Of a stretch of DNA of 64,000 nt, positions 17,984 to 26,946 are shown piece after piece. Positions within the stretch are counted from its first letter, which is position 1. Every line of letters starts with the position of its first letter. The notes below the pieces were generated by a model that worked only from the letters and a program-made list of their open reading frames with translations, was not told the DNA's origin and made no database searches. Location of the stretch: assembly GCF_963666665.1 (NCBI RefSeq), contig NZ_OY762999.1, forward strand, positions 109,501-173,500, written 5' to 3'. Source of the stretch: Maridesulfovibrio sp. (GTDB taxonomy: Bacteria > Desulfobacterota > Desulfovibrionia > Desulfovibrionales > Desulfovibrionaceae). The position numbers and the translations under genes were made by a program.

Positions 17984-18015
17984 GCAAAGGGAACCCCGGA
18001 TGGGATTCCCTTTGC
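17984..18015 (-). terminator. Intercistronic stem-loop after the peptide-binding gene
   Basis: GCAAAGGGAA pairs with TTCCCTTTGC around a 12-base loop. There is no T-run after it on the minus strand. Lying 28 bases after the binding-protein stop, it more likely stabilises or partially terminates the mRNA than ends it. Confidence 0.6.
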
Positions 18016-18042
18016 TTAAAGTTACTTTATCAATAATTACCC

Positions 18043-19656
18043 TTACTTGATGACGAGGTCGCCGAAGTAGGGGAAGTTCTGTACGTTTACGATTTCTTCG
18101 GTGTTCATACCGTCCTTGGAAGCCCAGGACAGGTTCTGCCAGTGAAGGGGTACGAATGCTGCTTCGTCGTAGAGGATTTTTTCCACTTTCTGGAGCATTG
18201 CACTACGTTTGGCAAGGTCGGTTTCGGTCTGGGACTGCATAATCAGGGAATCTACTTCAGGGTTGCAGTAGTTACCGCTGTTGTACTGGCCGTAACCGGT
18301 TTCCTTGTTGGGGCACATGAGCAGGAACTCAGTGTAGTTAGCGGAGTCTTCGGTGTCAGAGTGCCAGCCGATCATCTGAATGTCGGCAACCTGTGCGTCG
18401 AACTGATCCCAGTACTGAGCTTTAGGCATGGTTTTCAGGTTAACCTTGATGCCGATTTTGCCGAGCATGGAAACAAATGCTTCAGCGATTTTTTCGTCGT
18501 TAACGTAACGGTTGTTAGGTGCGATCATGGTGCACTCAAAACCATTTTCGTAACCGGCTTCTTTCATGAGCTGCTTTGCTTTCTCAAGGTCATAGCGAGG
18601 CTTGAGTTCTGCATTGTAACCGGCAAAGCCTTCAGGACCCTGCTGGCTGGCAACAGTAGCGAAGCCTTTCATTACTTTTTCTACGATACCGGTGTTATCG
18701 GTAGCATATACGATAGCCTGACGAACTTTGGGGTTCTGGAAAGGCTTCTGGCGTTTCTGGTTCAGCTGGAAGGTGATGATGCGGGAACCGGACATGGTAA
18801 CCAGCTGCAGACCTTCAGTGGATTCAACGCGCTTCAGATCCTGCGGGGGAACGGGCATGATGAAATCAACATCGCCGGAAAGCAGTGCTGCTACGCGGGT
18901 AGCGTCGTTTTTAATGGGGGTCAGGATGATGGTGTCTACGTTACCTGCTTTGTCCCAGTATTCGGGGAAAGCCTTGAAGACAACGCGTACGCCCTGTTCA
19001 CGTTCGGCAACAGTGTATTTACCGGTACCGGATTCGTTTACGTTGGCAAAGGAGGGTCCGGTTTTGACAATAGCGTCTTTGGGCTGGCCGGACTCGTCAT
19101 TGCCGGAGTAGAACTGCTTGTCCATGGGGAAAATGTAAGTAGCCATGTTCAGGAGCAGACCGTAGGGCTCTTTGGTGATGATATCAACGGTGTTGGCATC
19201 AACAACCTTTGCGGGAGAGAAAGGCTCGAACAGGCCTTTAAAGTCCGCGCTCTTTTTGAGGCGCTCAATGGTCCAGACAACGTCTTCAGCGGTGAAGGGG
19301 TTGCCGGAGTGAAATTTTACACCTTTACGCAGGTGAAAGCGCATGGTTTTGTCATCAATACGTTCCCAGGACTCAGCAAGACGGGGTTCGAAAGAACCGT
19401 CTTTAGCCCAGCGTACGAGGGGATCAAAAACCATGTGGGAGTACTGAAGCATACCACCGGAAAGCTGTACATGAGGGTCAAGGGAGACAGGGTCGGCATC
19501 CATGGCCAGCTTCAGGGTTTTACCGGCTGCGGCAGCGGGAGCTGCTTCAGTGGTTTCCTTTTTGGCAGGGGCCTCTTCTTTTTTTTCTGCGCTGCATCCG
19601 GCGAGACCGAGAGTCAGAATAGCAACTAGCGCAAGAAACAGTAATGAACGTTTCAT
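18043..19656 (-). CDS. Peptide ABC transporter substrate-binding lipoprotein (SBP family 5)
   Basis: The 537-residue protein is the binding component of the importer. Its N-terminus is a lipoprotein signal with lipobox LAGC (Cys21). A short Glu/Lys/Ala-rich linker follows, then the family-5 solute-binding fold (LDPHVQLSGG, FHSGNPFTAEDVVWTIERL, VRQAIVYATD and the FDAQVADIQMIGWHSD region). ATG 19656 has AAGGAG 7 bases upstream and begins the signal peptide; the longer ORF adds 22 non-signal residues. It is the first gene of the operon. The preference for dipeptides or oligopeptides cannot be read from the sequence. Confidence 0.93.
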   Translation of the reverse strand: MKRSLLFLALVAILTLGLAGCSAEKKEEAPAKKETTEAAPAAAAGKTLKLAMDADPVSLDPHVQLSGGMLQYSHMVFDPLVRWAKDGSFEPRLAESWERIDDKTMRFHLRKGVKFHSGNPFTAEDVVWTIERLKKSADFKGLFEPFSPAKVVDANTVDIITKEPYGLLLNMATYIFPMDKQFYSGNDESGQPKDAIVKTGPSFANVNESGTGKYTVAEREQGVRVVFKAFPEYWDKAGNVDTIILTPIKNDATRVAALLSGDVDFIMPVPPQDLKRVESTEGLQLVTMSGSRIITFQLNQKRQKPFQNPKVRQAIVYATDNTGIVEKVMKGFATVASQQGPEGFAGYNAELKPRYDLEKAKQLMKEAGYENGFECTMIAPNNRYVNDEKIAEAFVSMLGKIGIKVNLKTMPKAQYWDQFDAQVADIQMIGWHSDTEDSANYTEFLLMCPNKETGYGQYNSGNYCNPEVDSLIMQSQTETDLAKRSAMLQKVEKILYDEAAFVPLHWQNLSWASKDGMNTEEIVNVQNFPYFGDLVIK

Positions 19657-19919
19657 CCTCACACTCCTTAAAAAAGTAAATACAATAATAAAAGCACCAA
19701 GCGCCCGGGAATTCAGGAACATTCCTGAAGAAGACGCACATCGAAATGAGTGTTATAACTGTTAAAACAGCCATAGCTTACGGCTTCCCCTTGCCGTATG
19801 CGGTTAATATTATTACACTTGAATTGGTTTTTTCTCAAATTCTTAACTTGTTGAAATGTTTTGTAAAAAATATTTTATTAACACAGGTGTCAAAATAGGC
19901 ACATAAAAATGCAGAATTT

Positions 19920-20363
19920 ATGAAAATAAAAAAATATAATTCGTTTGGCTGGGTGTTCTGTCTGCTTTTATTAACGTTTATGTCTAGCGGCTGTTCTTCG
20001 CTTAATCCTTTTGCGGACTCGATTGCCGAATATGATATAGACGGTAAGCATGAGATAAGCCTCGGACTCATGCCTGGAGAGCAGCTTGCTTTCGAAATGC
20101 GTAATCCCGGTTCCGGTGGTTATCAATTTGACGGGGTTTCTTTTGATCCCGAGCTGGTAAGCTTGGACAAGTTTAAGATAATCAAACCTGATTCAGGGCT
20201 GATGGGTGATTTCGGGCGTTGGCGGTTTGAATTTACCACCGTGGGGCTGGGGGCATCTCCTGTTATCATTAATATTAAGAGGCCGGGTGAAGATACCCGT
20301 GATGCCTACAAGGTTATCAATATGGATATAACCAAGGATGGACCGCCATTCTTCAAATGGTAA
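19920..20363 (+). CDS. Lipoprotein, possibly chagasin-like (inhibitor I42)
   Basis: The 147-residue protein has a lipoprotein signal peptide with lipobox SSGC (Cys25). The mature part is all-beta in character. It carries MRNPGSGGYQF followed about 50 residues later by GLGASPVIINIKRPGED. These recall the NPTTGY loop, the central Gly loop and the RPW loop of chagasin-type cysteine-protease inhibitors (I42), but Trp of RPW is absent. The assignment is tentative. The gene is divergent from the peptide-transporter operon and is followed by two plus-strand terminators. Confidence 0.7.
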   Translation: MKIKKYNSFGWVFCLLLLTFMSSGCSSLNPFADSIAEYDIDGKHEISLGLMPGEQLAFEMRNPGSGGYQFDGVSFDPELVSLDKFKIIKPDSGLMGDFGRWRFEFTTVGLGASPVIINIKRPGEDTRDAYKVINMDITKDGPPFFKW

Positions 20364-20402
20364 CCAGGCAACTTATAAAGCACTATCTGCTTTGTTACTG
20401 CA

Positions 20403-20453
20403 AAAAAGGCAGAAACTTACGTATGTGTCATACGTTTCGTTCCTGCCTTTTTC
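20403..20453 (+). terminator. Rho-independent terminator after the lipoprotein gene
   Basis: A long stem starting AAGGCAG (about 20406) and closing CTGCCTTTTT (20443-20453) with an internal ACGTATG/CATACGT helix and a T-run. It ends the 19920-20363 transcript. Confidence 0.85.
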
Positions 20454-20500
20454 TTGGGCCTTGCATCTAGCACTTTCTAAGTTGTCTGGTGGATTAAATG

Positions 20501-20527
20501 AGGGGTGCTCAGCACCCCTTTTTTTAT
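20501..20527 (+). terminator. Second terminator hairpin, plus strand
   Basis: AGGGGTGC pairs with GCACCCCT (20501-20519) followed by a run of eight or more T. It lies against the stop codon of the convergent orphan gene and blocks read-through into it. Confidence 0.75.
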
Positions 20528-22335
20528 TTCATATAATGTTTGTAGCAAGCTATGGCATTCATGGCGAAGAGCGATGTTGTGACTTCGCTGCCGACAATAA
20601 TTCGTGTTGGATGGCGGACCATAGTCCATTCGTAGGCTTTGTAGGGATGCCTGAAGCAGCCCTCGCCGAGGTGGTCGTGTAAAACTTTTATGCCCCGTTC
20701 GATGAGTCCGTCGCCGCGGCTGGGGTAGCGCAGCAGGCAGAGAGTCGCCACTGCCAGTGATGCGTCAAAGGGATTGAGAGTTGCTCCCAGCATATCGTAT
20801 TTGCAGTAATCCATTGCCACGGCCCGGATTTGTTCGACTTTACCGTCAGGATCGATAAGTTGCCGTTCATCTTCGGGGATGGTCAGCCAAGTGTAGTAAA
20901 GACGTCCGGCATAACTGACGTAGATTTCCGGCAGGTAGAAACGTACTGCGCTGTCTTCTTTAAAATTACCGCTGATGAATGCGTTGTGATGAAAGGTAAG
21001 GAACCGTTTTACGGTTTCAAGGTTCTCTCCCTCCAGCGCTTTCCACTGGTAGCGGTTGGCGAGGATGCATTCAAGAATGTCCATGTTGTGACCGGGGCAG
21101 ATTTCATTGCCCAGAGTTTCGCGCACAATGCGTCCGTCTTCTTTGTCTCTTTTGAAGGGCTTATCGAACCAGAGCGGTACGGAACCGTAGTAGTCCAGCG
21201 GACGGGTCATGGTGATAGTAGGCAGATTTGTCTTATTGCCTCCGCCAATCTGGTATTCATTGATGATTTCCACCCAAGGGAAATCAAGGAATACTTCCGC
21301 AGCACGCAGAAGCTCCTGATTTGCGTTCAGATTTTTTTCTTCGACCAGATCCTGCCATTTGCGGGACATGGCAAGTGCGAGAAAAGTTGTGTCCACATCG
21401 GGAACGTAATCGTCAAATCCAAGCTCTTTTTTTGCTTTCCAGTCGCGGGGTTTGAGATTGCAGAGCGGCTGCCCGTTACCGTCTTTGGGCAAACAGGTAA
21501 TTGCCGGGTGCTTGATGCCTGAGCTGGGTGCCTGCAGCCACTCCATGCTGGTCACGATCAAAAAATGGAGCATGGATTCCAGCATTTCTTTCAGCTTGCT
21601 CTGTTCGGGCTGTGGAAGTTCTTCCAATATATAAAGGTTGTAGATTTGTTCCCAGAAAATATCGTCGTAAAATCCGGTGCGGTGGGTGATCCAAGAAACA
21701 CGCATGGAGAGAGGTTCGGCGATTCCTTTCCATGGACGGCGGAAAATTTTCAGGGCCAGCGGGTTGGAGTGCAGGAAGCAGCGCATCAACCCGAAAAGCA
21801 GGTTGATATTTTGAAATTCGTATGATCCCAGCCCGGTCATGATGTTCATGAAGTTTTCGCCGTTGCAGATTGAGTCACCGGGCATGATTACTTGTGCGGA
21901 AACCGGAAAATAAGGATCTTCCGGGTTTTTGTTCCAGACCCGGATGATGTCGGAAAGTACCGCGTCCAGCACTTCATTCACTTCTTTTTCGTGTATGCGC
22001 GGGGGCTGGGAGTCTGTTTTTTTACGGATGCGCCACTGCGGGTCTTGAACACGGTCGAGCAGTTTAGCCAGCGGGGCGAAAGTTGTCTCAACCCATTGCT
22101 TATCCTGCCAATTTTCATAACTGGCTTGCATGGCTGCTTCCATCATTTCCTGATAAGGACCTATCTTGCTTTGGAAAATTGCCGGATGCGAGCACCAGCG
22201 CAGGATAAAATGTTTGAAAAGCGGATTGCCGAAAAGTTTCTTGTAGAGTTTGCACAGGTTTTCGCCCGGAATAGTGGGGTTTTCACATTTTAAAATCGGG
22301 TCATCACAAATATCGTAAATCGTAGCGTTTCTCAA
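20524..22335 (-). CDS. Large protein of unknown function, 603 residues
   Basis: I do not recognise the family. The protein is soluble, helix-rich and Trp/Tyr-rich, with no signal peptide or membrane span. PDVDTTFLAL near residue 310 resembles the QW/DxDD region of alpha/alpha-barrel proteins such as terpene cyclases and glycoside hydrolases, where acidic residues line the barrel. The segments LYYTWLTIPEDERQ and GEGCFRHPYKAYEW would fit a toroid, but this is pattern resemblance only. The start is TTG 22335 with TGGAG 5 bases upstream. It stands alone: convergent with the gene before it and preceded by an intergenic repeat. Confidence 0.75.
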   Translation of the reverse strand: MRNATIYDICDDPILKCENPTIPGENLCKLYKKLFGNPLFKHFILRWCSHPAIFQSKIGPYQEMMEAAMQASYENWQDKQWVETTFAPLAKLLDRVQDPQWRIRKKTDSQPPRIHEKEVNEVLDAVLSDIIRVWNKNPEDPYFPVSAQVIMPGDSICNGENFMNIMTGLGSYEFQNINLLFGLMRCFLHSNPLALKIFRRPWKGIAEPLSMRVSWITHRTGFYDDIFWEQIYNLYILEELPQPEQSKLKEMLESMLHFLIVTSMEWLQAPSSGIKHPAITCLPKDGNGQPLCNLKPRDWKAKKELGFDDYVPDVDTTFLALAMSRKWQDLVEEKNLNANQELLRAAEVFLDFPWVEIINEYQIGGGNKTNLPTITMTRPLDYYGSVPLWFDKPFKRDKEDGRIVRETLGNEICPGHNMDILECILANRYQWKALEGENLETVKRFLTFHHNAFISGNFKEDSAVRFYLPEIYVSYAGRLYYTWLTIPEDERQLIDPDGKVEQIRAVAMDYCKYDMLGATLNPFDASLAVATLCLLRYPSRGDGLIERGIKVLHDHLGEGCFRHPYKAYEWTMVRHPTRIIVGSEVTTSLFAMNAIACYKHYMK

Positions 22336-22360
22336 TTTGGCTCCATTAATTTATACGAAG

Positions 22361-22450
22361 CGGCGAAGCCCAATAAAAGTGTTTGAAGAGTCCAGAGAAA
22401 CTTTTCCCAAAAAGTTTCTTTGGTCCCCGAAGGGCCGCCGGAGGCATTAT
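22361..22450 (+). repeat. Dispersed palindromic intergenic repeat, copy 2 (variant core)
   Basis: It keeps the family ends (GGCGAAGCCCAATAAAAG and GCCGCCGGAGGCA) but has a different central hairpin, AGAAACTTTT-CCC-AAAAAGTTTCT (about 22395-22420). The 307-base gap 22336-22642 holds this element followed by about 190 bases in which I see nothing else. It lies between divergent genes. Confidence 0.75.
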
Positions 22451-22642
22451 GTTAAAATTTCCCTATCAAAGAGGGTGGTGCCTTGCAATCTTTTGGGGCT
22501 GCATGTAGTGTCCCTTTTAAGCCTTGAAAGGGTTGTGATGATTAGATGATGATATGATAAAGTGCAGTTATGACAGGAAGTTGTGATGCTCTTGTAGATA
22601 AGTTGATCAATAAATGATCAAGACGGGGAAGAACGGTAGACC

Positions 22643-25600
22643 ATGGAAAGATTTATAGCCGACCTGCATATCCACTCCAGATTTTCACGCGCCACCAGTA
22701 AAGCCTTGAATCCGCGCCTTCTGGCTGCATGGGCAAGGGTGAAAGGGATTGACGTCATCGGAACGGGTGACTTTACGCATCCTGAATGGGTCGCCGAAAT
22801 AGAAGAGCAACTGGTGGAGGACGGTTCCGGGCTGCTTTCCCTGCGAGAACCGCAGGGGCTGGAGAACTCCATCGACTGGGTGGATGGTCCTTTTGCCGGA
22901 CAGACCCGTTTCATGCTCCAGACCGAAATAAGTTCCATCTATAAAAAATACGGCAAAACCCGCAAAGTACACAACCTCGTCTACATGCCCGATCTGGAAT
23001 CGGTTAAGAAATTCAACGCCAAGCTCGATACCATCGGTAACCTCAAATCTGACGGCAGGCCAATCCTCGGTCTGGACAGCAAAGATCTTCTTGAAATCGT
23101 CCTTGAAACTCACGACAAAGCCTTTCTTATTCCTGCCCATATCTGGACTCCGTGGTTCTCGCTTTTCGGTTCCAAATCCGGTTTTGATACCGTGGAAGAA
23201 TGTTACGGCGACCTTGCTTCCGAGATTTTCGCCATGGAAACCGGGCTTTCTTCGGACCCGGAAATGAACTGGTTCATTTCTGCGTTGGATAAGTACCGTA
23301 TGGTTTCCAACTCCGATGCCCATTCCGGTGAAAACTTGGGGCGCGAGGCAAATATTTTCAGCGGCAACATGTCTTATGAAGGTATCTACCGCGCTTTGCG
23401 CGGTGAAGGGCTGGGTCATAAGTTCATGGGTACAATTGAATTTTTTCCGGAAGAGGGCAAATACCACATGGACGGGCACCGCAAGTGCGGGATCATGCTT
23501 GATCCACATGAATCAAAGATGCGCGGCGGCATTTGTCCGGTCTGTGGCAAGCCTTTGACAATGGGTGTTTATTCAAGGGTTATGGAGCTTGCGGACCGAG
23601 AGGAAGCACAGCAGCCCAAAGGACAGCCCGGATTCGATTCTCTAGTGCCGCTCAAAGAAATTATTTCCGAGATCGTGGGCACCGGACCCAAAACCAAGAA
23701 GGTTCTCGGCGTTTACGCTCCGTTGATTAAGGAATTCGGTTCTGAATTTTTTATCCTGCAGCAGGTTCCTGTTGAGGATTTGCGCAGACACAATGTCCAC
23801 CTTGCCGAGGGCATCCGCCGCATGCGTGAGGGACAGGTCATCCGTAACCCCGGTTTTGACGGACAGTACGGAACAATTTCCGTTTTTTCCGCGCAGGAGC
23901 GGGATGAAATTATCAACGGCGTGAAACTTGTTGTGGTTCGCAAACCCAAAGGTGATCTTGATACCCCTAAGCCTGAGGCTGAGGTGCGCAGAACATCCGA
24001 TCCGGAACAGGAAAGCGGGGTGGTCCGCTTTAATGAGGCCCAGAAAAAAGCCGTTGAAGCCGGGCCGGATCCGGTGCTGGTTATTGCCGGACCGGGAACA
24101 GGTAAAACACAGACTCTCATGGGCCGTATCAAGCATCTGCTTGAAAGGGGAACCCGGGCACGGCGTATTCTTTCCCTGACCTTTACCCGTAAGGCTGCCG
24201 AGGAAATGAATGACCGCATGCGCAATATGCTCGGAGATGACGAAGTCCTGCCCCGTGCTGATACTCTGCATGCTTTGGCCCTCGAATACTGGGCTTCGGC
24301 CTTTGATCATGATCCTATTATACTGAATGAAGAGACCGCACGCCGTGTCTTTGGAAGAGCCAATCCTGAGCTTAGCGGTGCAAAGCTCAAGTCTGCATGG
24401 GATTCCATCAATCTTTCCCGCGAGACCCTGAAGCCTTTGAGTGAAAAGTCTGCTGAAATTTTAGCCAATTATACCCGTCAGAAAGATCAGTATAATCTTG
24501 TGGATTACACTGACTTACTGGAATTCTGGCTTTCGGAGTTGAAGTCCGACAAGTATGTGCGGACCTTCACCCATGTGCTTGTGGATGAGGTGCAGGATCT
24601 TTCTCCCCTGCAGCTGGCAATTGTCCAGCGTTTGGCCGGGGATGACGGTGAAGGGCTTTTTGCTATCGGCGACCCTGACCAGTCCATTTACGGTTTCCGC
24701 GGTGCTGCCGGGAATGTGGCGAACCGTTTTCGCGCTTTCTGGGAAAATTTGATTCTGATTACACTTGAGGATAACTACCGCTCTGCACAAGGGGTTCTGG
24801 ATGCATCGGCTTCGGTACTGGATAATCCGCCGCAGCTTAAAGCCCATCGAAATTATGAGGCTGATATCCATCTTTTTTCCGCTCCAGACAGCGGACGCGA
24901 GGCTTCCTGGATCGGGGAGCGTATCAAGCTGCTCATAGGAGCCACCAGCCACAGTCTTGTGGATGCTGGCGAACAGGGCACTTTGAGCCCCGGAGATATC
25001 GCGATTCTTGTTCGTTTTAAAGGATTGATCGGTCCCATTGAGGCCATGCTTAAGCGGCAGGGAATTCCTTGCAGTGTGCCTGAAACTGAGAGTTTCTGGC
25101 ATGATCCACGGGTGGAGGTGCTTCTTGCTGCTGCACGCCGTATGCTCGGTTTTGCTGAGGATGCAGATGATGAAGTGCCTGAGGTTCCGGAGAAAGTTAT
25201 TGCCCGGGGACCTTTGGGACTTTCCGCATACCTGAGCGATATGCCTCCTTTTGACCAGCTTTTCTGGGAGAGCAAACCTTTCCGCGATATGGTTAAAGGC
25301 TATAAGGAGCATGGCGGGTGGTCCGGTCTGTTGAACTGGATACATATGCAGAATGATCTGGATCAGGTACGCAATAAAGCGGAGAAAGTGCGAATCATGT
25401 CCATGCATGCCGCAAAGGGGCTGGAGTTTGAAGCCGTATTTCTGGCTGGTCTTGATGACGGGATTGTGCCTTTTGCAGGGCCGGATATTCTGACCGGAAA
25501 GATTTCCGGAGAATCGCCGTTGGTGCAGGAAAATACCGAAGAGGAACGCAGGCTTCTTTATGTGGGGATGACCAGAGCCAAGAAAAATCTTTACATGTCC

Positions 25601-25747
25601 CATGCGGGCAAGAGACCTTTGTACGGACGGACTCTGATGTTGCCTGTGTCGCGTTTTTTGAAGAATCTTCCTGAATCAGTGAAGAAGTCTGCAATGGTTG
25701 CACGAAAGGTCCAGAAGGAGAAGAAGATCAGCCTGTTGGATATGTAG
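22643..25747 (+). CDS. EndoQ-like PHP nuclease fused to UvrD/Rep DNA helicase
   Basis: The 1034-residue protein joins two enzymes. Residues 1 to about 430 match the endonuclease Q/TIGR00375 family. They show a PHP metal site (HIHS at 9-12, GTGDFTH near 40, PAHIW near 163, SNSDAH near 222), a Cys/His zinc finger (CGIMLDPHE ... CPVCGK, about 281-301) and the GQYGTISVF segment. EndoQ nicks DNA 5' of deaminated bases. From about 460 on is an SF1A helicase: Walker A GPGTGKTQ (about 483), TFTRKAAEEM, VDEVQDLSPLQ, GDPDQSIYGFRGA, DNYRS, MHAAKGLEF and VGMTRAKKN. The helicase part is shorter than E. coli UvrD. The SD is weak. It is followed on the same strand by cbiR, cobU, a DHH gene and polA. Confidence 0.9.
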   Translation: MERFIADLHIHSRFSRATSKALNPRLLAAWARVKGIDVIGTGDFTHPEWVAEIEEQLVEDGSGLLSLREPQGLENSIDWVDGPFAGQTRFMLQTEISSIYKKYGKTRKVHNLVYMPDLESVKKFNAKLDTIGNLKSDGRPILGLDSKDLLEIVLETHDKAFLIPAHIWTPWFSLFGSKSGFDTVEECYGDLASEIFAMETGLSSDPEMNWFISALDKYRMVSNSDAHSGENLGREANIFSGNMSYEGIYRALRGEGLGHKFMGTIEFFPEEGKYHMDGHRKCGIMLDPHESKMRGGICPVCGKPLTMGVYSRVMELADREEAQQPKGQPGFDSLVPLKEIISEIVGTGPKTKKVLGVYAPLIKEFGSEFFILQQVPVEDLRRHNVHLAEGIRRMREGQVIRNPGFDGQYGTISVFSAQERDEIINGVKLVVVRKPKGDLDTPKPEAEVRRTSDPEQESGVVRFNEAQKKAVEAGPDPVLVIAGPGTGKTQTLMGRIKHLLERGTRARRILSLTFTRKAAEEMNDRMRNMLGDDEVLPRADTLHALALEYWASAFDHDPIILNEETARRVFGRANPELSGAKLKSAWDSINLSRETLKPLSEKSAEILANYTRQKDQYNLVDYTDLLEFWLSELKSDKYVRTFTHVLVDEVQDLSPLQLAIVQRLAGDDGEGLFAIGDPDQSIYGFRGAAGNVANRFRAFWENLILITLEDNYRSAQGVLDASASVLDNPPQLKAHRNYEADIHLFSAPDSGREASWIGERIKLLIGATSHSLVDAGEQGTLSPGDIAILVRFKGLIGPIEAMLKRQGIPCSVPETESFWHDPRVEVLLAAARRMLGFAEDADDEVPEVPEKVIARGPLGLSAYLSDMPPFDQLFWESKPFRDMVKGYKEHGGWSGLLNWIHMQNDLDQVRNKAEKVRIMSMHAAKGLEFEAVFLAGLDDGIVPFAGPDILTGKISGESPLVQENTEEERRLLYVGMTRAKKNLYMSHAGKRPLYGRTLMLPVSRFLKNLPESVKKSAMVARKVQKEKKISLLDM

Positions 25748-26084
25748 GCTTTTCTTGTCGTTCCGTGCTGATGAATAAGAGTGGAGAAGGTTTCTGGGTT
25801 ACAACAGAAAAACCTTGTAAACCACCTTTTCATAAACCATTGACATTCTTCTTGCGGCCATAGCGCTCAACCCTGCTCCCCGGAGCCTGCAGAAAATGTG
25901 CAACGGGTTGAAGTGATGTTGAAAAAAATTTCTTACCCGTTTCATTTTTATTTCTCCTGACATAATTGAATCTACTTTGTTTTAAGCAATACTTATGCCG
26001 TATATAAAAAGGATCTGTGGTCCGGTGTGTTGGGTTTATTAGTGGAACATATATTATAGTTTTAATGAATGAGTCGCGGCAAAA
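25748..26084. other. 337-base gap without a recognisable gene
   Basis: The gap separates the EndoQ-UvrD gene from cbiR. I looked for a cobalamin riboswitch because the next two genes serve cobamide salvage, but did not find a B12 box or the expected core. Small ORFs on the minus strand lack SD sequences and coding character. AT-rich stretches occur near 25960-26060. Confidence 0.5.
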
Positions 26085-26846
26085 ATGTCCATTTTTTTGA
26101 ATAATACTGATTTTCGTTTTCAATTATCTGCGCCCTCATGGGTAATTTCCGGTACCATTTTTGAGAACTGTCGTTTTCTGGAAGGCAAAGTGGACGAGAT
26201 CGCATTGCTGTTTTTTGAAACAGAATCCTGCCTTGCTTACACAAAAACTGATCTGCCTGAGGAATTGATTGATACAGGGCTAGCTTTCCATATTCATCAT
26301 CCTCTTGATCTGCCCTGGGAAGAAGGTGGAGGCAGAGTTGCTGAAATAGTAATAGCCCTCAATGAAAAAGCTGCGCATTTGAATCCTACGGCCCATGTTG
26401 TCCATCCTCCGTCTATGGGTCCTGAAGCAGCAGGTTTAATACGGGAATTTGCAGCCGTTGTTTCCCGTGGCGGGGTAAGGCCTGAAACGATCCTTTTAGA
26501 GAATATAAAAGAAAATTCTTTGCTTGGTCTTACCAGGGTTATTGCTGATTGCGGGATGAAAATATGCCTTGATCTAGGACACATACTGGCTTACGCACAA
26601 CATGACCTTCTGCGTGACCCTGATCTTGATGGGCAGGTTGCCATGCTGCATCTTAATGCTCCGGGACCGAAAGGACGGCATCTGGGATTGGACCATCTTA
26701 ATAGTGATGGGTTTGAAACTCTTGATGTTTTATTTGAAAAGTTAAACAAGGGCGGCACGGTCACTGTAGAGGTCTTTGAGGAGGAATCCTTTTTTAACTC
26801 TCTGCAATTATTGAGTGATTATTGTACTGCAAGAAAAATCAAGTAG
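26085..26846 (+). CDS. cbiR: Cobamide-remodelling phosphodiesterase CbiR-like (AP-endonuclease/xylose-isomerase TIM barrel)
   Basis: The 253-residue protein has the xylose-isomerase-like TIM-barrel pattern with metal-ligand candidates: HIHHPLDLPW (about 71-80), HVVHPPSMG, LLENIKEN (Glu), CLDLGHILAY (Asp/His), MLHLNAPG and VEVFEEESF near the end. CbiR of this superfamily cleaves the nucleotide loop of cobamides so that the corrinoid can be rebuilt with another lower ligand. The assignment rests on family pattern and on the next gene being cobU, which activates the product, adenosylcobinamide. I cannot exclude another member of the superfamily. The SD before ATG 26085 is weak. Confidence 0.75.
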   Translation: MSIFLNNTDFRFQLSAPSWVISGTIFENCRFLEGKVDEIALLFFETESCLAYTKTDLPEELIDTGLAFHIHHPLDLPWEEGGGRVAEIVIALNEKAAHLNPTAHVVHPPSMGPEAAGLIREFAAVVSRGGVRPETILLENIKENSLLGLTRVIADCGMKICLDLGHILAYAQHDLLRDPDLDGQVAMLHLNAPGPKGRHLGLDHLNSDGFETLDVLFEKLNKGGTVTVEVFEEESFFNSLQLLSDYCTARKIK

Positions 26847-26946
26847 TACCTTGTGAAATTTTTCTTGTGGTTGCAGTCTTTGCTGGAAATAGAGTACGTA
26901 AAGATAGTTTTCCCGTTCTTTTGTACTCATGTACCTAGGAGAAATC

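Noticed and set aside
18142..19629. 495-codon ORF on the plus strand
   Set aside because: It lies entirely antisense to the peptide-binding lipoprotein gene, which has full family similarity, a lipobox and an SD. The antisense product has no recognisable pattern.
24515..25603. 362-codon ORF on the minus strand
   Set aside because: Antisense to the helicase half of the EndoQ-UvrD fusion; no SD and low-complexity His-rich translation.
25748..26084. Cobalamin riboswitch upstream of cbiR-cobU
   Set aside because: Expected from function, but I could not find a B12 box or the conserved core.
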